Below are positions 55,295 through 64,000 of a stretch of DNA of 64,000 nt, one piece after another. Under the pieces are notes generated by a model. That model worked only from the letters and a program-made list of their open reading frames with translations. It ran no database searches and was not told the origin of the DNA. The position numbers were made by a program, and so were the translations under genes. The stretch comes from Collinsella aerofaciens (GTDB taxonomy: Bacteria; Actinomycetota; Coriobacteriia; Coriobacteriales; Coriobacteriaceae), in contig NZ_WQPL01000019.1 of NCBI RefSeq assembly GCF_018785245.1, positions 186,001 to 250,000 on the forward strand. Reading direction: 5' to 3'. Every line of letters starts with the position of its first letter. Position 1 is the first letter of the stretch.

Positions 55295-55723
55295 ATGTTG
55301 GTTTCTACTAAGGGCAGGTACGCCCTGCGCGTTATGGTTGACCTGGCCGAGCACCAGGCGGCAGGCCGCATTCCCCTCAAAGAGATTGCGGCGCGTCAGG
55401 GGATTTCGGAGAAATATCTGGAGAACATTTTGGCTACGCTCGTCCGCGCCAATATGCTCTCGGGCATGCGCGGCAAAGGCGGCGGCTACGTGCTCACGCG
55501 CCCGCCCGAGCAGTACACGGTGGGCGAGATCTTGCGCCTGACCGAGGGCAGCCTGGCGCCGGTCGCATGCCTGGACGGCGACTGCAAGGGCTGTTCACGT
55601 TCGGATGAGTGTCCCACACTCGACGTGTGGAAGAACCTGGACAAGCTCATCAACGACTACCTCGACGGCGTGACGCTCGATGCACTCGTCGCCCCCAACG
55701 AGGGCTACGACTACGTCATCTAG
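55295..55723 (+). CDS. Rrf2-family transcriptional regulator (CymR/IscR-like)
   Basis: 142 residues. MLVSTKGRYALRVMVDLAEH begins the winged helix; IPLKEIAARQGISEKYLENI is the recognition helix region and RGKGGGYVLTRPPEQYTVGE the wing. CLDGDCKGCSRSDECPTLDV contains four cysteines in an IscR-like arrangement that could hold an Fe-S cluster or act as thiol sensor. Divergent from cysK, which points to a CymR-like role in cysteine control rather than Fe-S assembly; no isc/suf genes are nearby. Confidence 0.92.
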   Translation: MLVSTKGRYALRVMVDLAEHQAAGRIPLKEIAARQGISEKYLENILATLVRANMLSGMRGKGGGYVLTRPPEQYTVGEILRLTEGSLAPVACLDGDCKGCSRSDECPTLDVWKNLDKLINDYLDGVTLDALVAPNEGYDYVI

Positions 55724-55742
55724 CTCCACCTGCCATTTGGGG

Positions 55743-55776
55743 ACGGGGCAGAAATGGTAGATTTTCTTGCCCCTGA
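55743..55776 (+). repeat. Hairpin of the GGGGACGG repeat type
   Basis: GGGGCAGAAA and TTTTCTTGCCCC form a stem after the Rrf2 gene, within a GCCATTTGGGGACGG context related to other GGGGAC palindromes here. It may terminate the Rrf2 transcript. Confidence 0.5.
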
Positions 55777-55858
55777 GGCTTGGCAAATGACAAGGCCGCC
55801 TATCGTTGCGATGGACGGCCTTCTTTTGGCGTGTTGTGGCGGTCCGTATCCGGTCGCT

Positions 55859-56224
55859 TTAGTTCCTGGCGATGCTGTCGAGAATGCTGCGCATGATGGA
55901 TACCAGGATGCTGCCCATAAAGGCCGATCCAAAGCCGGCAATGGAGATACCCGCGCCCAGCAGATTGACCGACAGGTAGCTGGCCAGCTCGAGCATAAAG
56001 CTGTTGACTACGAGCTGAAAAATACCAAGCGTGATAATAGTGAGCGGCAGCGAGATGACCGTCAGGAACGGCTTGACGAGCGAGTCGACGATGTTGAGGA
56101 ATAGTCCCACGAAGGCAAAGCAGACCCAGGCGTCGGCCATGCCGAAGGGCTGAATGCCGGGGACGAGAAACGTTGCGATCGCGATGGCGATTGAGGTCAA
56201 AAGCCAGTTGAGCAAAAAGCGCAT
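55859..56224 (-). CDS. Small four-helix membrane protein (phage holin family 4 / YvlD-like)
   Basis: 121 residues from ATG 56224 (AAAGGA upstream). Four hydrophobic helices with short loops: MRFLLNWLLTSIAIAIATFL, a second in the FVGLFLNIVDSLVKPFL region, ISLPLTIITLGIFQLVVNSF, and a C-terminal GSILVSIMRSILDSI. NIVDSLVKPFLTVISLPLTI is the typical DUF360/YvlD motif. Despite the holin label, chromosomal members are not tied to phage and have been linked to envelope stress. Divergent from the TrpR-like gene. Confidence 0.82.
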   Translation of the reverse strand: MRFLLNWLLTSIAIAIATFLVPGIQPFGMADAWVCFAFVGLFLNIVDSLVKPFLTVISLPLTIITLGIFQLVVNSFMLELASYLSVNLLGAGISIAGFGSAFMGSILVSIMRSILDSIARN

Positions 56225-56546
56225 GGTGGGAATCCTTTCTTGCGCATGGCGTGGTGAGGGGCGTGAGGGACACATACCTTTGCAACTCGGATAGATGCAC
56301 GGACACGGTCCTGTTTGGGCACCCATTGTTCCAGATATTCGTGGAGCTTGCGTGCGCATTCGGTTTCAAAACGGCGTTCGTCCTAAAAAACGTGCCGCTG
56401 GCAGAGAGTCTTGACGCTTTAGTTTGGTGGTGTGCTAAACTGCTACGGGCAAAAGCCACAGGCGTTGCCCTATTGCATATTACGGGCGAACGATGCCCGA
56501 TGTCAGTATCAACTTCGATGCCTTTTGGCGGGTTTGGCGGTGATCG

Positions 56547-56846
56547 ATGAATATCGAGAACATGTTTGACAAGCCTGATGTCAAGCAGCTGGTCCACGCA
56601 TTTAGCCTTTTGGACGACGAGAAAGATATCCAAGCGTTTTTGACCGATATCTGCACGCCGCGTGAGATTTGCGATCTATCGCAGCGTCTGCAGGTCGCGC
56701 GTTACCTGGACGAGGGCGAGCCCTATGTCGAGGTTCAGGCGCGTACCGGCGCTTCGTCCACCACGGTGAGCCGTGTATCCAAGGCGCTCAACGGCGAGTA
56801 CGGTGGCTACCGCAAGATCCTCATTAAGCTGGAGGATGGCGAGTAG
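56547..56846 (+). CDS. YerC/YecD-family TrpR-like regulator
   Basis: 99 residues. Helical throughout; DICTPREICDLSQRLQVARY and ARTGASSTTVSRVSKAL correspond to the helix-turn-helix of the TrpR superfamily, and GGYRKILIKLE ends it. YerC-type proteins are small DNA-binding proteins of unclear target; many Gram-positive bacteria have one. The gene is followed by its own terminator and a long palindrome, 223 nt before addB, so it is probably not part of the addBA operon. Confidence 0.85.
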   Translation: MNIENMFDKPDVKQLVHAFSLLDDEKDIQAFLTDICTPREICDLSQRLQVARYLDEGEPYVEVQARTGASSTTVSRVSKALNGEYGGYRKILIKLEDGE

Positions 56847-56872
56847 GCCAGCGGCAAAAACGAATTGTGCAG

Positions 56873-56900
56873 AACCGTCCCTCCGGGGGCGGTTATTTTT
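56873..56900 (+). terminator. Terminator after the YerC-like gene
   Basis: AACCG-TCCC and GGG-CGGTT stem with a short loop, then ATTTTTG. Confidence 0.7.
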
Positions 56901-56986
56901 GATCCCTTGGGGACGGAGGAAAACGGATCATCGGGTTAGATTGACCTCCTCGGTGATCCGTTTTCCTCCGTCCCCAAGGGATCAAA
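56898..56986. repeat. 89-bp palindrome with 36-bp arms (TTGGGGACGGAGG type)
   Basis: Arms at 56898-56933 and 56951-56986 match except at one position; they contain CCCTTGGGGACGGAGG and CCTCCGTCCCCAAGGG. The 17-nt centre is unpaired. A half copy lies at 41413-41442. The very low divergence between arms suggests recent origin or conversion. Confidence 0.9.
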
Positions 56987-57068
56987 TCTGTTGGCGTGGG
57001 GCAAATCTGTCCGCTTGGGCGGGTAGGATGGATGCATTGATTATTGCGAACAGTTTGAGCGGAGGACC

Positions 57069-60000
57069 ATGCCTGTTCGAATCTATACCACCAATGCCGG
57101 CACGGATTTGAGCGATGCCGAGTCGGCGCTGCTTGTCGACCTTATTGCCCGCCACGGGCGTGCCGTGTTGCTGGCGCCAACGTTTGCCGAGCTCGACCTG
57201 TGCCGTCATGATGCGGCGGAAGCCGGCGTTTCGCTGGGTATCGACTACAAGACGCCTACATCGTGGCTTCGCTCGCTTTGGGAGCTTTTGGGCGACGGGC
57301 GCGGTTTCGTCGACAACCTGCAGCGCCAGATGCTGCTCTCGGACATGGTCACGCGTCTCGACGATGCCGACCTGCAGCCGCTTTCGCGCAGCCAGGGCAC
57401 GGTGCGCATGCTTGCGCGCATGGCCCGCGATGTGCTGCCGGGTGTGGCGGGGACGACGGCCGAGCGATGCCGTGGCAACAATTGCCAGCCTGAGCCAAAA
57501 AGCGATGCCGAGGCTCGTGTGTTTGAGCTTTTGCGTGCCTACGCGGGCGGTTTGGACCGTCGAGATATGGTCGAGCCCTGCGAGGCAGCTGACATTATGG
57601 CCGGTGCCCTGGCCGATAACCTGCCGGCGTGCGCCCGCGCCGTATGCGTGCGCGGTGTCACGTCGTTTACGCACGGCCTGCTCGAGCTGCTGTCTGCCGT
57701 GGCGAACAATGGGGGAGAGGTCGTCGTGCTGCTTGCCCGCGAGCAGGCGGCGATGCGCGAGGAGCTTGTCACGGCATTTGATGCCCGCGGTGTGCTGTTT
57801 GAGATCGCGCCGCTGGGGGAGGACGCCGTCGCGTCTGATGTCGCTTGCGGGACCGCCGCTCAGCCTGCCTTTATTGAGGTCGCTGGCCCTCATGCCCGTG
57901 CTCATGTCTATGCGGACGCCATCGATAAGTTGGTGAAAGCGCACAAGGAGTCCAAGGCCGATAAAGCTACTGCAACGCCCGCCGACCCCGTGCGCGTGCT
58001 CGTTGTTTCTGCCCGGGCACCCCAGCTGTTCGGTGAGCTCGCCTCTCGTCTGGCGGCTCGTCATATTGCTTCCGAGACAGTTGAGTTCACGGTGTTTTCC
58101 CAATCCATTGCGGGCAGGCAGTTTGCGGCGCTTGCCGGCCTGATCGAGCGCATGAAGGCCACCGATGAGGGCATGGCATCAAAGACCGAGTGGTGGCCCG
58201 CGCCGGAGCTTACCGACTGGATCTACAGTCCGCTTTCGGGCGCTGATGCCGTCAATGCCCGTACTTTCGATAAGAATATGCGTCTCTCGCGCAGCAAGAC
58301 TACTGCGGGCGTAAAGAGCCTGCTACAGAGCGTTCAGGGCCAGGTGAGGGGCGCGCGCAAGGCGGCGAGCGACGATAACTGGTTTAAGAACGTACCGTGT
58401 GTGGTCTCGGACGTGTTCCAGGCGCTGTGGCGTGACAAGCCCGTGACGGCGCTTAAGGCCATGCTTGCCGTTGCCGAGGCGTTGCCCGATCGCTCGCTGG
58501 GCAGCTTGGATGGCCAGGCCCGTCGCCAGGCGGAGGCGGCCCTGCTGCGCCACGCCCTCGACATCCTTATGAACGGCGCCCGCGCGCTCGACGTGTCGCA
58601 GGTCGCGACCGTGCCCGTGCTCGATGGCATTCGCACCAGGGTGGACAAGCGTAGCACCGCCTACGATTACGAGACCCACGAGGTTGACCGTGCGCCACGT
58701 GCTCAGGTTCGTTTTGCTTCGCTTGCCGACGCGGCGGCTCTGCGCCCCGGCAGCTACGATGCCGTGCTGTTTGCCGATGTCGATCTGGACAGCTATCCGC
58801 TCTCGCACGAGGAGGGACCGCTGGCTACGCTGACGGCGAGCCTTGGTCGCGAGGGCGTGACGCTTGAGCCCGCGGCCCTGCTGCGCGTGCGCTTTGGTCG
58901 CGCGATGCAAGCGTCGCGTGGTCCGGTTACGCTCGCCCGTGTGACCCACGATCGCCAGGCGCGCGAGTGCTATCCGGCGGCCGTGTGGACCGAGCTGCGT
59001 GCGCACACCAAGGTCGCTGACACCGACAAGGCCGCTGACGACGCTAAGACCACTGGTGACGCTAAGGTCGCTGGCGCCGACAAGGCGACGTGCATGGGTG
59101 AGGGCGATATCGTAAGGGACTTCGATCCCGCGGCAGGCGAAGGTCTCAAGCGCGAGCGCGTGACCTGTGAAGCCCCTCAGCATCTGAGTGCCGAGGCCGT
59201 GCCGTATTTGGTCCTGCGTCGTCGCGATGGCGAGGGCGAGGACGCGCCGCTCGTGCCGCGCCTGACGTCCGCCTCGCAGATCGAGGCCTATTCTACCTGC
59301 CCGCTGTGCTGGTTCGTGTCGTATCGCGTCAAGCCCCAGTCCATCGACGCGGGCTTTGGGAACATGGAGAAGGGCAACTTTGTCCACGACGTGCTGGAGC
59401 ATCTGCATGCCCGTCTGCCCCAAGAGGGCATGGAGCGCGTGACGCCCATGAATCTGCCTCGGGCGCAGGAGCTGCTGAGCAAGGTCTTTGACGAGACCCT
59501 GGCCGAGCATGCCGGCAAGCGCGGCACGGAGGGCCCGCTGGTGCCGCTCTCTGCGGTGGAGGAGCGCCAGGTGGCCGAGATCTTGCCGCAGCTGGAGGGC
59601 GTGCTTGCCTACGAGTCCGAGGCACTTGCCCCCTTTGCCCCGCGCTACCTGGAGTTTGCGTTCAACGAGCTCCAGGTCGAGTATGCCGGTTGGCCGCTCG
59701 GCGGGCGCATCGACCGCGTAGATGTGGATGCCGAGAATCGCGCCGTGGTAATCGACTACAAGCATCGTTCGGGTGTCGAGGAGTTTAAGCTTGCCGACCC
59801 CACGGTGCGTGACGAGGAGACGGGCGAGGCCCCCATCGACGACCCGCGCTGGCTGCCGCCCCATACCCAAACGCTCATCTACGCGCAGGCCATGCGTCGG
59901 GCACTGGGCTTGGATACCCGTGCAGCGCTCTATTTTTCGACCAAGGGCGGCAAGCCCGCGCTGCGCGGTGCGGCGAGCGCCGAGTTGCTCGAGGAAGAGC

Positions 60001-60221
60001 GCGGTGACGGTCGCATCCCGGGCCTCAAGAAGGGCTTCCCGGGCGAGGGCGGCAGCATGGACTTCGATGCCCTGCTCGATCGCGTGGAGGCCGGCATCGC
60101 CGAGCGCCTGCGCGAGCTCGAGGCGGGCAACGTTGCCGCCGTCGACCCGGCGTCGGCTCAGGCCGCGCATGCGCGCTGCTCGTATAACCACGAAGGAACG
60201 TTTGTAAGGAGGGACGTGTAG
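57069..60221 (+). CDS. addB: AddB-like helicase-nuclease subunit
   Basis: 1050 residues. The N-terminal 700 residues follow the AddB/RexB layout with a poorly conserved helicase fold; no intact Walker A was seen. The C-terminal nuclease domain has AYSTCPLCWFVSYRVKP (first Fe-S cysteines of the AddB nuclease), NFVHDVLEHLH, and GGRIDRVDVDAENRAVVIDY with the catalytic Asp and Asp-x-Lys (DYKHRSG). A repeat of short Asp/Lys/Ala units near residues 650-675 is low-complexity. With AddA it resects DNA ends for RecA. addA starts 3 nt after its stop. Sequence identity in AddB is low, so gene order is part of the evidence. Confidence 0.85.
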   Translation: MPVRIYTTNAGTDLSDAESALLVDLIARHGRAVLLAPTFAELDLCRHDAAEAGVSLGIDYKTPTSWLRSLWELLGDGRGFVDNLQRQMLLSDMVTRLDDADLQPLSRSQGTVRMLARMARDVLPGVAGTTAERCRGNNCQPEPKSDAEARVFELLRAYAGGLDRRDMVEPCEAADIMAGALADNLPACARAVCVRGVTSFTHGLLELLSAVANNGGEVVVLLAREQAAMREELVTAFDARGVLFEIAPLGEDAVASDVACGTAAQPAFIEVAGPHARAHVYADAIDKLVKAHKESKADKATATPADPVRVLVVSARAPQLFGELASRLAARHIASETVEFTVFSQSIAGRQFAALAGLIERMKATDEGMASKTEWWPAPELTDWIYSPLSGADAVNARTFDKNMRLSRSKTTAGVKSLLQSVQGQVRGARKAASDDNWFKNVPCVVSDVFQALWRDKPVTALKAMLAVAEALPDRSLGSLDGQARRQAEAALLRHALDILMNGARALDVSQVATVPVLDGIRTRVDKRSTAYDYETHEVDRAPRAQVRFASLADAAALRPGSYDAVLFADVDLDSYPLSHEEGPLATLTASLGREGVTLEPAALLRVRFGRAMQASRGPVTLARVTHDRQARECYPAAVWTELRAHTKVADTDKAADDAKTTGDAKVAGADKATCMGEGDIVRDFDPAAGEGLKRERVTCEAPQHLSAEAVPYLVLRRRDGEGEDAPLVPRLTSASQIEAYSTCPLCWFVSYRVKPQSIDAGFGNMEKGNFVHDVLEHLHARLPQEGMERVTPMNLPRAQELLSKVFDETLAEHAGKRGTEGPLVPLSAVEERQVAEILPQLEGVLAYESEALAPFAPRYLEFAFNELQVEYAGWPLGGRIDRVDVDAENRAVVIDYKHRSGVEEFKLADPTVRDEETGEAPIDDPRWLPPHTQTLIYAQAMRRALGLDTRAALYFSTKGGKPALRGAASAELLEEERGDGRIPGLKKGFPGEGGSMDFDALLDRVEAGIAERLRELEAGNVAAVDPASAQAAHARCSYNHEGTFVRRDV

Positions 60222-60224
60222 ACC

Positions 60225-63200
60225 ATGGATCTTTCGACTTTGATGCCGCAACAGCTGCAGATTGTCAAAACGCTCGACCGCCCGCTGTTTGTCTCGGCGG
60301 GCGCCGGTTCGGGTAAGACCTTTACCCTCACGCGCCGCATCGTCTATGCGCTCTCGCCCGAATCCGGTCCGTTCGTTGAGCATCTGGACCAGGTGCTCGC
60401 CATTACCTTTACCAAAGATGCCGCGGCCGAGATTCGCGACCGCGTGCGCCGTGCGCTTATCGACGAGGGCATGGACGAGGAAGCACTGACCGTCGACGAC
60501 GCGTGGATCTCGACCATTCACGGCATGTGCTCGCGTATCCTGCGCGCGCACGCGCTGGAGCTGGGCATCGACCCCGAGTTCACGGTGCTCACCGATACCG
60601 ACGAGCTCATGGACCAGGCTGTTGAGCATGTGCTGGGTCGCGCGACGGCACCCGATGCCGCCCCCGAGCTCGCGGCATCGCTCAAGGCCCTCTATGCCTG
60701 GTATCCCATGGCGGGCGAGGGCGGTTCCTTTGGCGGCGGTACGACCATCAAGGGTCTGGTGCGCGACCTGCTGGAGCTGTCGAGCCAGTTGCCGGGCGGT
60801 ATGGACGACGCGCGCGTGGCGCGCGGCCAGGCCGATACCTCGGCACTCGCCGATGCCTATCGCGCGGCGCTAGGCGCAAGCAAGGCCGCGACCGAGAAGG
60901 CGCAGACGGCGCTCGATGCCATCGACGCGTTTGAGGCGAGTGGCAAAACCATGGAGGATGCGGCGCGACTCATGATGTCGTGCACCATGCCGCGCGCGAG
61001 CAAGGCATTCCCCAAGGAGCAGGTCGAGCTGCTCAAGGCCGAGGCCGCCGATGCGTTTATCAATATCGTGCTTGCCTGCGGTGGCCCGGCGCTCGATGCG
61101 CTGGTGGGCCTGGCCCGTTCCGTCGAGGCCGAGTATCGCGCATTGAAGGCTGCCCAGTCCGCCCTCGATAATAACGACCTGCTGCGTATGGCCTACGAGG
61201 CCCTGCGCGATTACCCAGCCATCCGTGCTGCGTACGAGGGCCGCTTTAAGATGGTCATGATCGATGAGTTCCAGGATACCGATCAGATGCAGGTCGATTT
61301 GATTCGCTATCTGACGGGCGCGGGGGAGCGCGCGCTGTGCACCGTGGGCGATGCGCAGCAGTCGATCTACCGCTTCCGTGGCGCCGAGGTCGAGGTATTC
61401 CATCGCCAGGAGCGCAAGGTGGGCTCGTCTGCCGCGCCCGAGGCGACTGCCGTGACCGACACCCCCGCCGGCGAGCTCGTCAAGCTCGTGCGCAACTTCC
61501 GCAGCCATGACGAGGTACTGCGTTATGTGGCACGCGTCTTCGACGGCGATGACGGCGGCCTGATGCAGGGCTTTTTGGACCTTGAGGCGAGTGACGGACG
61601 CAAGGACACGCTGGTGGCAGACGCCTCGCGTCGCCAGGCCCTCTTTGTTGCCGGCGGCAGCACGCAGGAGCGCACACAGGCCAAGGCCCGTGCGATCGCC
61701 GAGCGATTCCGCGCGCTTGCCGATGCCGGCCAGCCCCAGGGCGGCATGGTGCTGCTGCTGGGCCGCATGACCAATGCCGACGTCTACGCCCAGGCCTTCC
61801 GCGACCAGGGGCTCGACTGCGTCATCGCGGGTGGTTCGGTCTTTGCCCAGGCAGCCGAGGTGCAGACGGTGCGCGCCCTGGTCTGCGCGCTCGCCAATCC
61901 GGCCGATACGGCGCAGGGCCTCATGCCGTTGCTGGCCTCGCCGATGTTTGCGCTCGGCGTCCAGGAGTTCCTGGCGCTGGCGACCAAGCTCGATAGCGAG
62001 ACGGGGGAGACCTCGCGCCGCAACATCGATGCGGGCATCATGAGCGATTCCGATGCGCCGGGCCTGCAGGACCTGCCGCTCGTGACGCGCGCCCGCGAGG
62101 TGCTGCGTTATGCGCTTCGTCGCGTGGGCCGCGATTCGTTCGCCGCCATCGCGCGCGACGTGGTCAACGCTTCGGGCTGGTTTGTGCGTCTGGCGCAGCG
62201 TGGTCCCGAGGGCAAGGCCATTGCCGCCAACGTGCTCAAGGCGCTCGATGCCGTGGCCGAGGCGGAGGCCGAGTTCGGCAATTCGCCGCGTTCCATCGCG
62301 CTGGCCTTCGACCGTTTCTTGGCGGGCAAGGAGGCCCCGGGTGCCCTCAACGAGGAGGGCGACGGCGCGGTGCGCATCATGACGGTCCATGCCTCCAAGG
62401 GTTTGGAATATCCGGTCGTGGCGGTCGCCGAGTGCTTTGGCGTGCGTAAGTCCTCGGGTGCGGCACAGATGGGTCGCGTCGAGGGCGGAGCACAGGTCGT
62501 GGCACTGCCGGCACGCTTCGACGGCGTTAAGCTCGCCGATGGTACCTTTGTGAAGGGCGACGACGTCAAAAAGCAGTTTGAGCATGCGTTTAAGGGCAAG
62601 GGCACGTCGCTGTGGCTGCCGCCGGAGCTCATGGAGGACGTCTGTGCGACGGGTTCTCCCGCCGAGGCATTTGCTCGCCTGCGCAACGACGACCTGCGGC
62701 TTTCGCTCGAGGAGCGGGCCCGCTTGCTCTACGTTGCCATGACGCGTGCGCGCGAGCTGGTGATCTTGGCGATGGATGCCGGCGTGAGCCGTGGCAAGGT
62801 GACGGCGCCGACCTTCGACGTCGAGACCGATCTGACCTATGACGTGCTGCGCCGTATTCTGCCGACCGACGCTCTGGACATGCCGCAGCTCGATGCCGAC
62901 CGCCTGGTGTTCGACAACTCCCGGCCGGGCGACTACGAGCTCATTTCGCTCGCGGACTTTACCTTTGGCGAGCAGGCGTTTGAGGCTAACGCTTCGCTGG
63001 ATGCCGAGGGCAGGCTTGTTCGTGGCGATACCGATGTCGCCGATAATGCTGCGCACTCAACTGTGCCTGGTCCTGCCGATTCCAAGCCCGATTCGTTTGA
63101 GCTTGTGTATCCCCAGGCAGTGGGCGTGCGCATGGGCATCTGTCCGTATCCGGCGCGTGATTCGTACAGCTATTCGTCGATTGCCGCGGCGCTGCATGCC

Positions 63201-63851
63201 GAGGCCGAGGACCGTGCCGCCGAGACGCGCGTGCCCATGGACGAGTCCGGCGATGATGCCGAGTCGGATGGTTCCGAGATGACGGATGCGGACGTGGCTG
63301 CTGTCGAGCCCGCCGGCAATCCCATGGCGCTGGGCTCGGCCTTCCACGCCGCCTGCCAGTGGCTCATCGAGATGGGTGCCGATGCGTTGCCCGCTGCGCG
63401 CGCCGATGCGCTGACGCGTCTGTGGCGCCTGACGCCGGAGCAGCGCCAGCGCTTCGATGTCGCTCTGGATCGCTGGCTCAAGTCGTCGGTTCGTGCCGAG
63501 CTGCTCGCGTGGCCGTGCATCCGTGCCGAGGTGCCGTTCTTCTCGCTGGGCTGCGAGGACGAGGACATCGCCCGCTACGGTGCCTATGCCGAGGGCGCCA
63601 TCGATGCACTGGCCACCGATCCGGCCGATCCGTCGCGCGCACTGGTCATCGATTACAAGACGGGTGGCACGCCGGATGAGACACCCGACCGGCTGCTCGA
63701 GAAGCACGCCCTGCAGGCGCGCGTCTACGCCGACGTGTTGCACAAGGCGGGCGTTGAGACGGTGACGGTCAAGTTCGTCCGCGTGGAGCAGCCGGATCCG
63801 ACCCTCTTCGTCGAACCCGCCGAACCTCAAGTGGTCACCTACAACTTCTAG
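60225..63851 (+). CDS. addA: AddA-like UvrD/Rep helicase-exonuclease
   Basis: 1208 residues, normal for AddA. FVSAGAGSGKTFTLTRRIVY (Walker A, about 24-32), AITFTKDAAAEIRDRV, MVMIDEFQDTDQMQVDLIRY (Walker B, about 345), VGDAQQSIYRFRGAEVEVF, VRNFRS, IMTVHASKGLEYPVV and LLYVAMTRARELVIL are the SF1A helicase motifs in order. The C-terminal nuclease has GSAFHAACQWLIE and ALVIDYKTGGTPDE. It unwinds and digests double-strand breaks with AddB. AAGGAGGG precedes the ATG and lies inside the end of addB, so translation is coupled. Confidence 0.95.
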   Translation: MDLSTLMPQQLQIVKTLDRPLFVSAGAGSGKTFTLTRRIVYALSPESGPFVEHLDQVLAITFTKDAAAEIRDRVRRALIDEGMDEEALTVDDAWISTIHGMCSRILRAHALELGIDPEFTVLTDTDELMDQAVEHVLGRATAPDAAPELAASLKALYAWYPMAGEGGSFGGGTTIKGLVRDLLELSSQLPGGMDDARVARGQADTSALADAYRAALGASKAATEKAQTALDAIDAFEASGKTMEDAARLMMSCTMPRASKAFPKEQVELLKAEAADAFINIVLACGGPALDALVGLARSVEAEYRALKAAQSALDNNDLLRMAYEALRDYPAIRAAYEGRFKMVMIDEFQDTDQMQVDLIRYLTGAGERALCTVGDAQQSIYRFRGAEVEVFHRQERKVGSSAAPEATAVTDTPAGELVKLVRNFRSHDEVLRYVARVFDGDDGGLMQGFLDLEASDGRKDTLVADASRRQALFVAGGSTQERTQAKARAIAERFRALADAGQPQGGMVLLLGRMTNADVYAQAFRDQGLDCVIAGGSVFAQAAEVQTVRALVCALANPADTAQGLMPLLASPMFALGVQEFLALATKLDSETGETSRRNIDAGIMSDSDAPGLQDLPLVTRAREVLRYALRRVGRDSFAAIARDVVNASGWFVRLAQRGPEGKAIAANVLKALDAVAEAEAEFGNSPRSIALAFDRFLAGKEAPGALNEEGDGAVRIMTVHASKGLEYPVVAVAECFGVRKSSGAAQMGRVEGGAQVVALPARFDGVKLADGTFVKGDDVKKQFEHAFKGKGTSLWLPPELMEDVCATGSPAEAFARLRNDDLRLSLEERARLLYVAMTRARELVILAMDAGVSRGKVTAPTFDVETDLTYDVLRRILPTDALDMPQLDADRLVFDNSRPGDYELISLADFTFGEQAFEANASLDAEGRLVRGDTDVADNAAHSTVPGPADSKPDSFELVYPQAVGVRMGICPYPARDSYSYSSIAAALHAEAEDRAAETRVPMDESGDDAESDGSEMTDADVAAVEPAGNPMALGSAFHAACQWLIEMGADALPAARADALTRLWRLTPEQRQRFDVALDRWLKSSVRAELLAWPCIRAEVPFFSLGCEDEDIARYGAYAEGAIDALATDPADPSRALVIDYKTGGTPDETPDRLLEKHALQARVYADVLHKAGVETVTVKFVRVEQPDPTLFVEPAEPQVVTYNF

Positions 63852-63861
63852 CCCTCAGATA

Positions 63862-63928
63862 ACTTGCGGTGGAATAGTTCCTGTATTGCGGCCCAGATGG
63901 CCCAAGCGGGAACTATTTCACCGCAACT
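63862..63928. repeat. 67-bp dyad repeat, copy 3
   Basis: CTTGCGGTGGAATAGTTCC and GGAACTATTTCACCGCAACT arms, 10 nt after the addA stop. Inner arms differ from the other copies (AGTTCC in place of AGGGAC) but change together on both sides, which keeps the stem. Confidence 0.87.
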
Positions 63929-64000
63929 GCAAGAGGAGCCGTGTGGGTTTGGCTAGGTTCGGGTGCTGTCCGTGCCGTGCGGTAAAATCGTTCAGTCAGA
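63929..64000 (+). other. Right-edge intergenic sequence
   Basis: 72 nt after the repeat; no reading frame can be judged. TGCGGTAAAAT (63976-63986) could be an extended -10 box of a gene beyond the window. Confidence 0.3.

Noticed and set aside
55859-56224. Prophage holin
   Set aside because: No lysin, portal or tail genes nearby. The sequence fits the chromosomal YvlD group.
58323-60629. Minus-strand frame opposite addB
   Set aside because: Overlaps the conserved AddB nuclease domain and the addA start; the product has no recognisable fold.

Overview
The window reads as chromosomal DNA of a high-GC, strictly anaerobic, fermentative gut actinobacterium of the Coriobacteriia, most likely Collinsella. 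This is inferred from gene content and style: [FeFe]-hydrogenase, rubredoxin, FucO-type dehydrogenase, PTS glycoside operons, AddAB in place of RecBCD, GTG/TTG starts, and many intergenic palindromes containing GGGGAC or GTTACAGATC. No sequence comparison was possible. About 50 genes are supported, with two tRNAs and no rRNA operon, prophage, transposase or CRISPR-Cas locus.

Layout. 1-5.7 kb: 3' end of RNase R, an orphan serine recombinase, a VanZ-like protein, an ArsC/Spx-like reductase, tRNA-Gln and tRNA-Glu, a TPR protein overlapping smpB, then a flavin reductase and a small rubredoxin. 5.7-14.6 kb: manganese transporter and phosphoglycerate mutase (minus strand), then glutamate synthase gltB-gltD. 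15-17.3 kb: a hypothetical protein, then a nuclease-like gene set inside a cluster of six 59-bp dyad repeats. 17.4-26 kb: an amidohydrolase, a zinc-ribbon membrane protein, a copper operon (copA-copZ-csoR) with a CsoR-like operator, and a Ser/Thr kinase next to an FHA protein. 26.6-30.2 kb: a DEAD-box helicase with a long RGG-rich tail and a flavodoxin/ferredoxin protein.

30.4-35.1 kb: an alpha-glucoside PTS operon (EIIA, BglG-type antiterminator, EIIBC, GH4 6-phospho-glucosidase). 35.3-41.4 kb: a hydrogenase operon whose last two genes encode a Tat-type lipoprotein binding protein and a single-chain ABC permease-ATPase. 41.6-46.9 kb: an orphan RelB-like protein, a CPBP protease, and an AraC regulator divergent from a GH1 6-phospho-beta-glucosidase plus EIIBC. 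The two sugar loci share tandem TACCGTT sites exactly 21 bp apart. 46.9-56.9 kb: YgiQ-type radical SAM protein, DUF1275 membrane protein, lactaldehyde reductase, M42 peptidase, mnmA, cysK divergent from an Rrf2 regulator, a small holin-like membrane protein and a YerC-type TrpR relative. 57-63.9 kb: addB-addA.

The most unusual feature is the intergenic repeat landscape. One family has 17-nt inverted arms around a core of exactly 25 nt whose sequence varies. It has twelve full copies and one relic, tandemly spaced at 80-81 bp, and one cluster encloses the nuclease-like gene. Other families also keep fixed lengths: 67-bp dyads at three sites, and 46-bp hairpins at 62-bp period.
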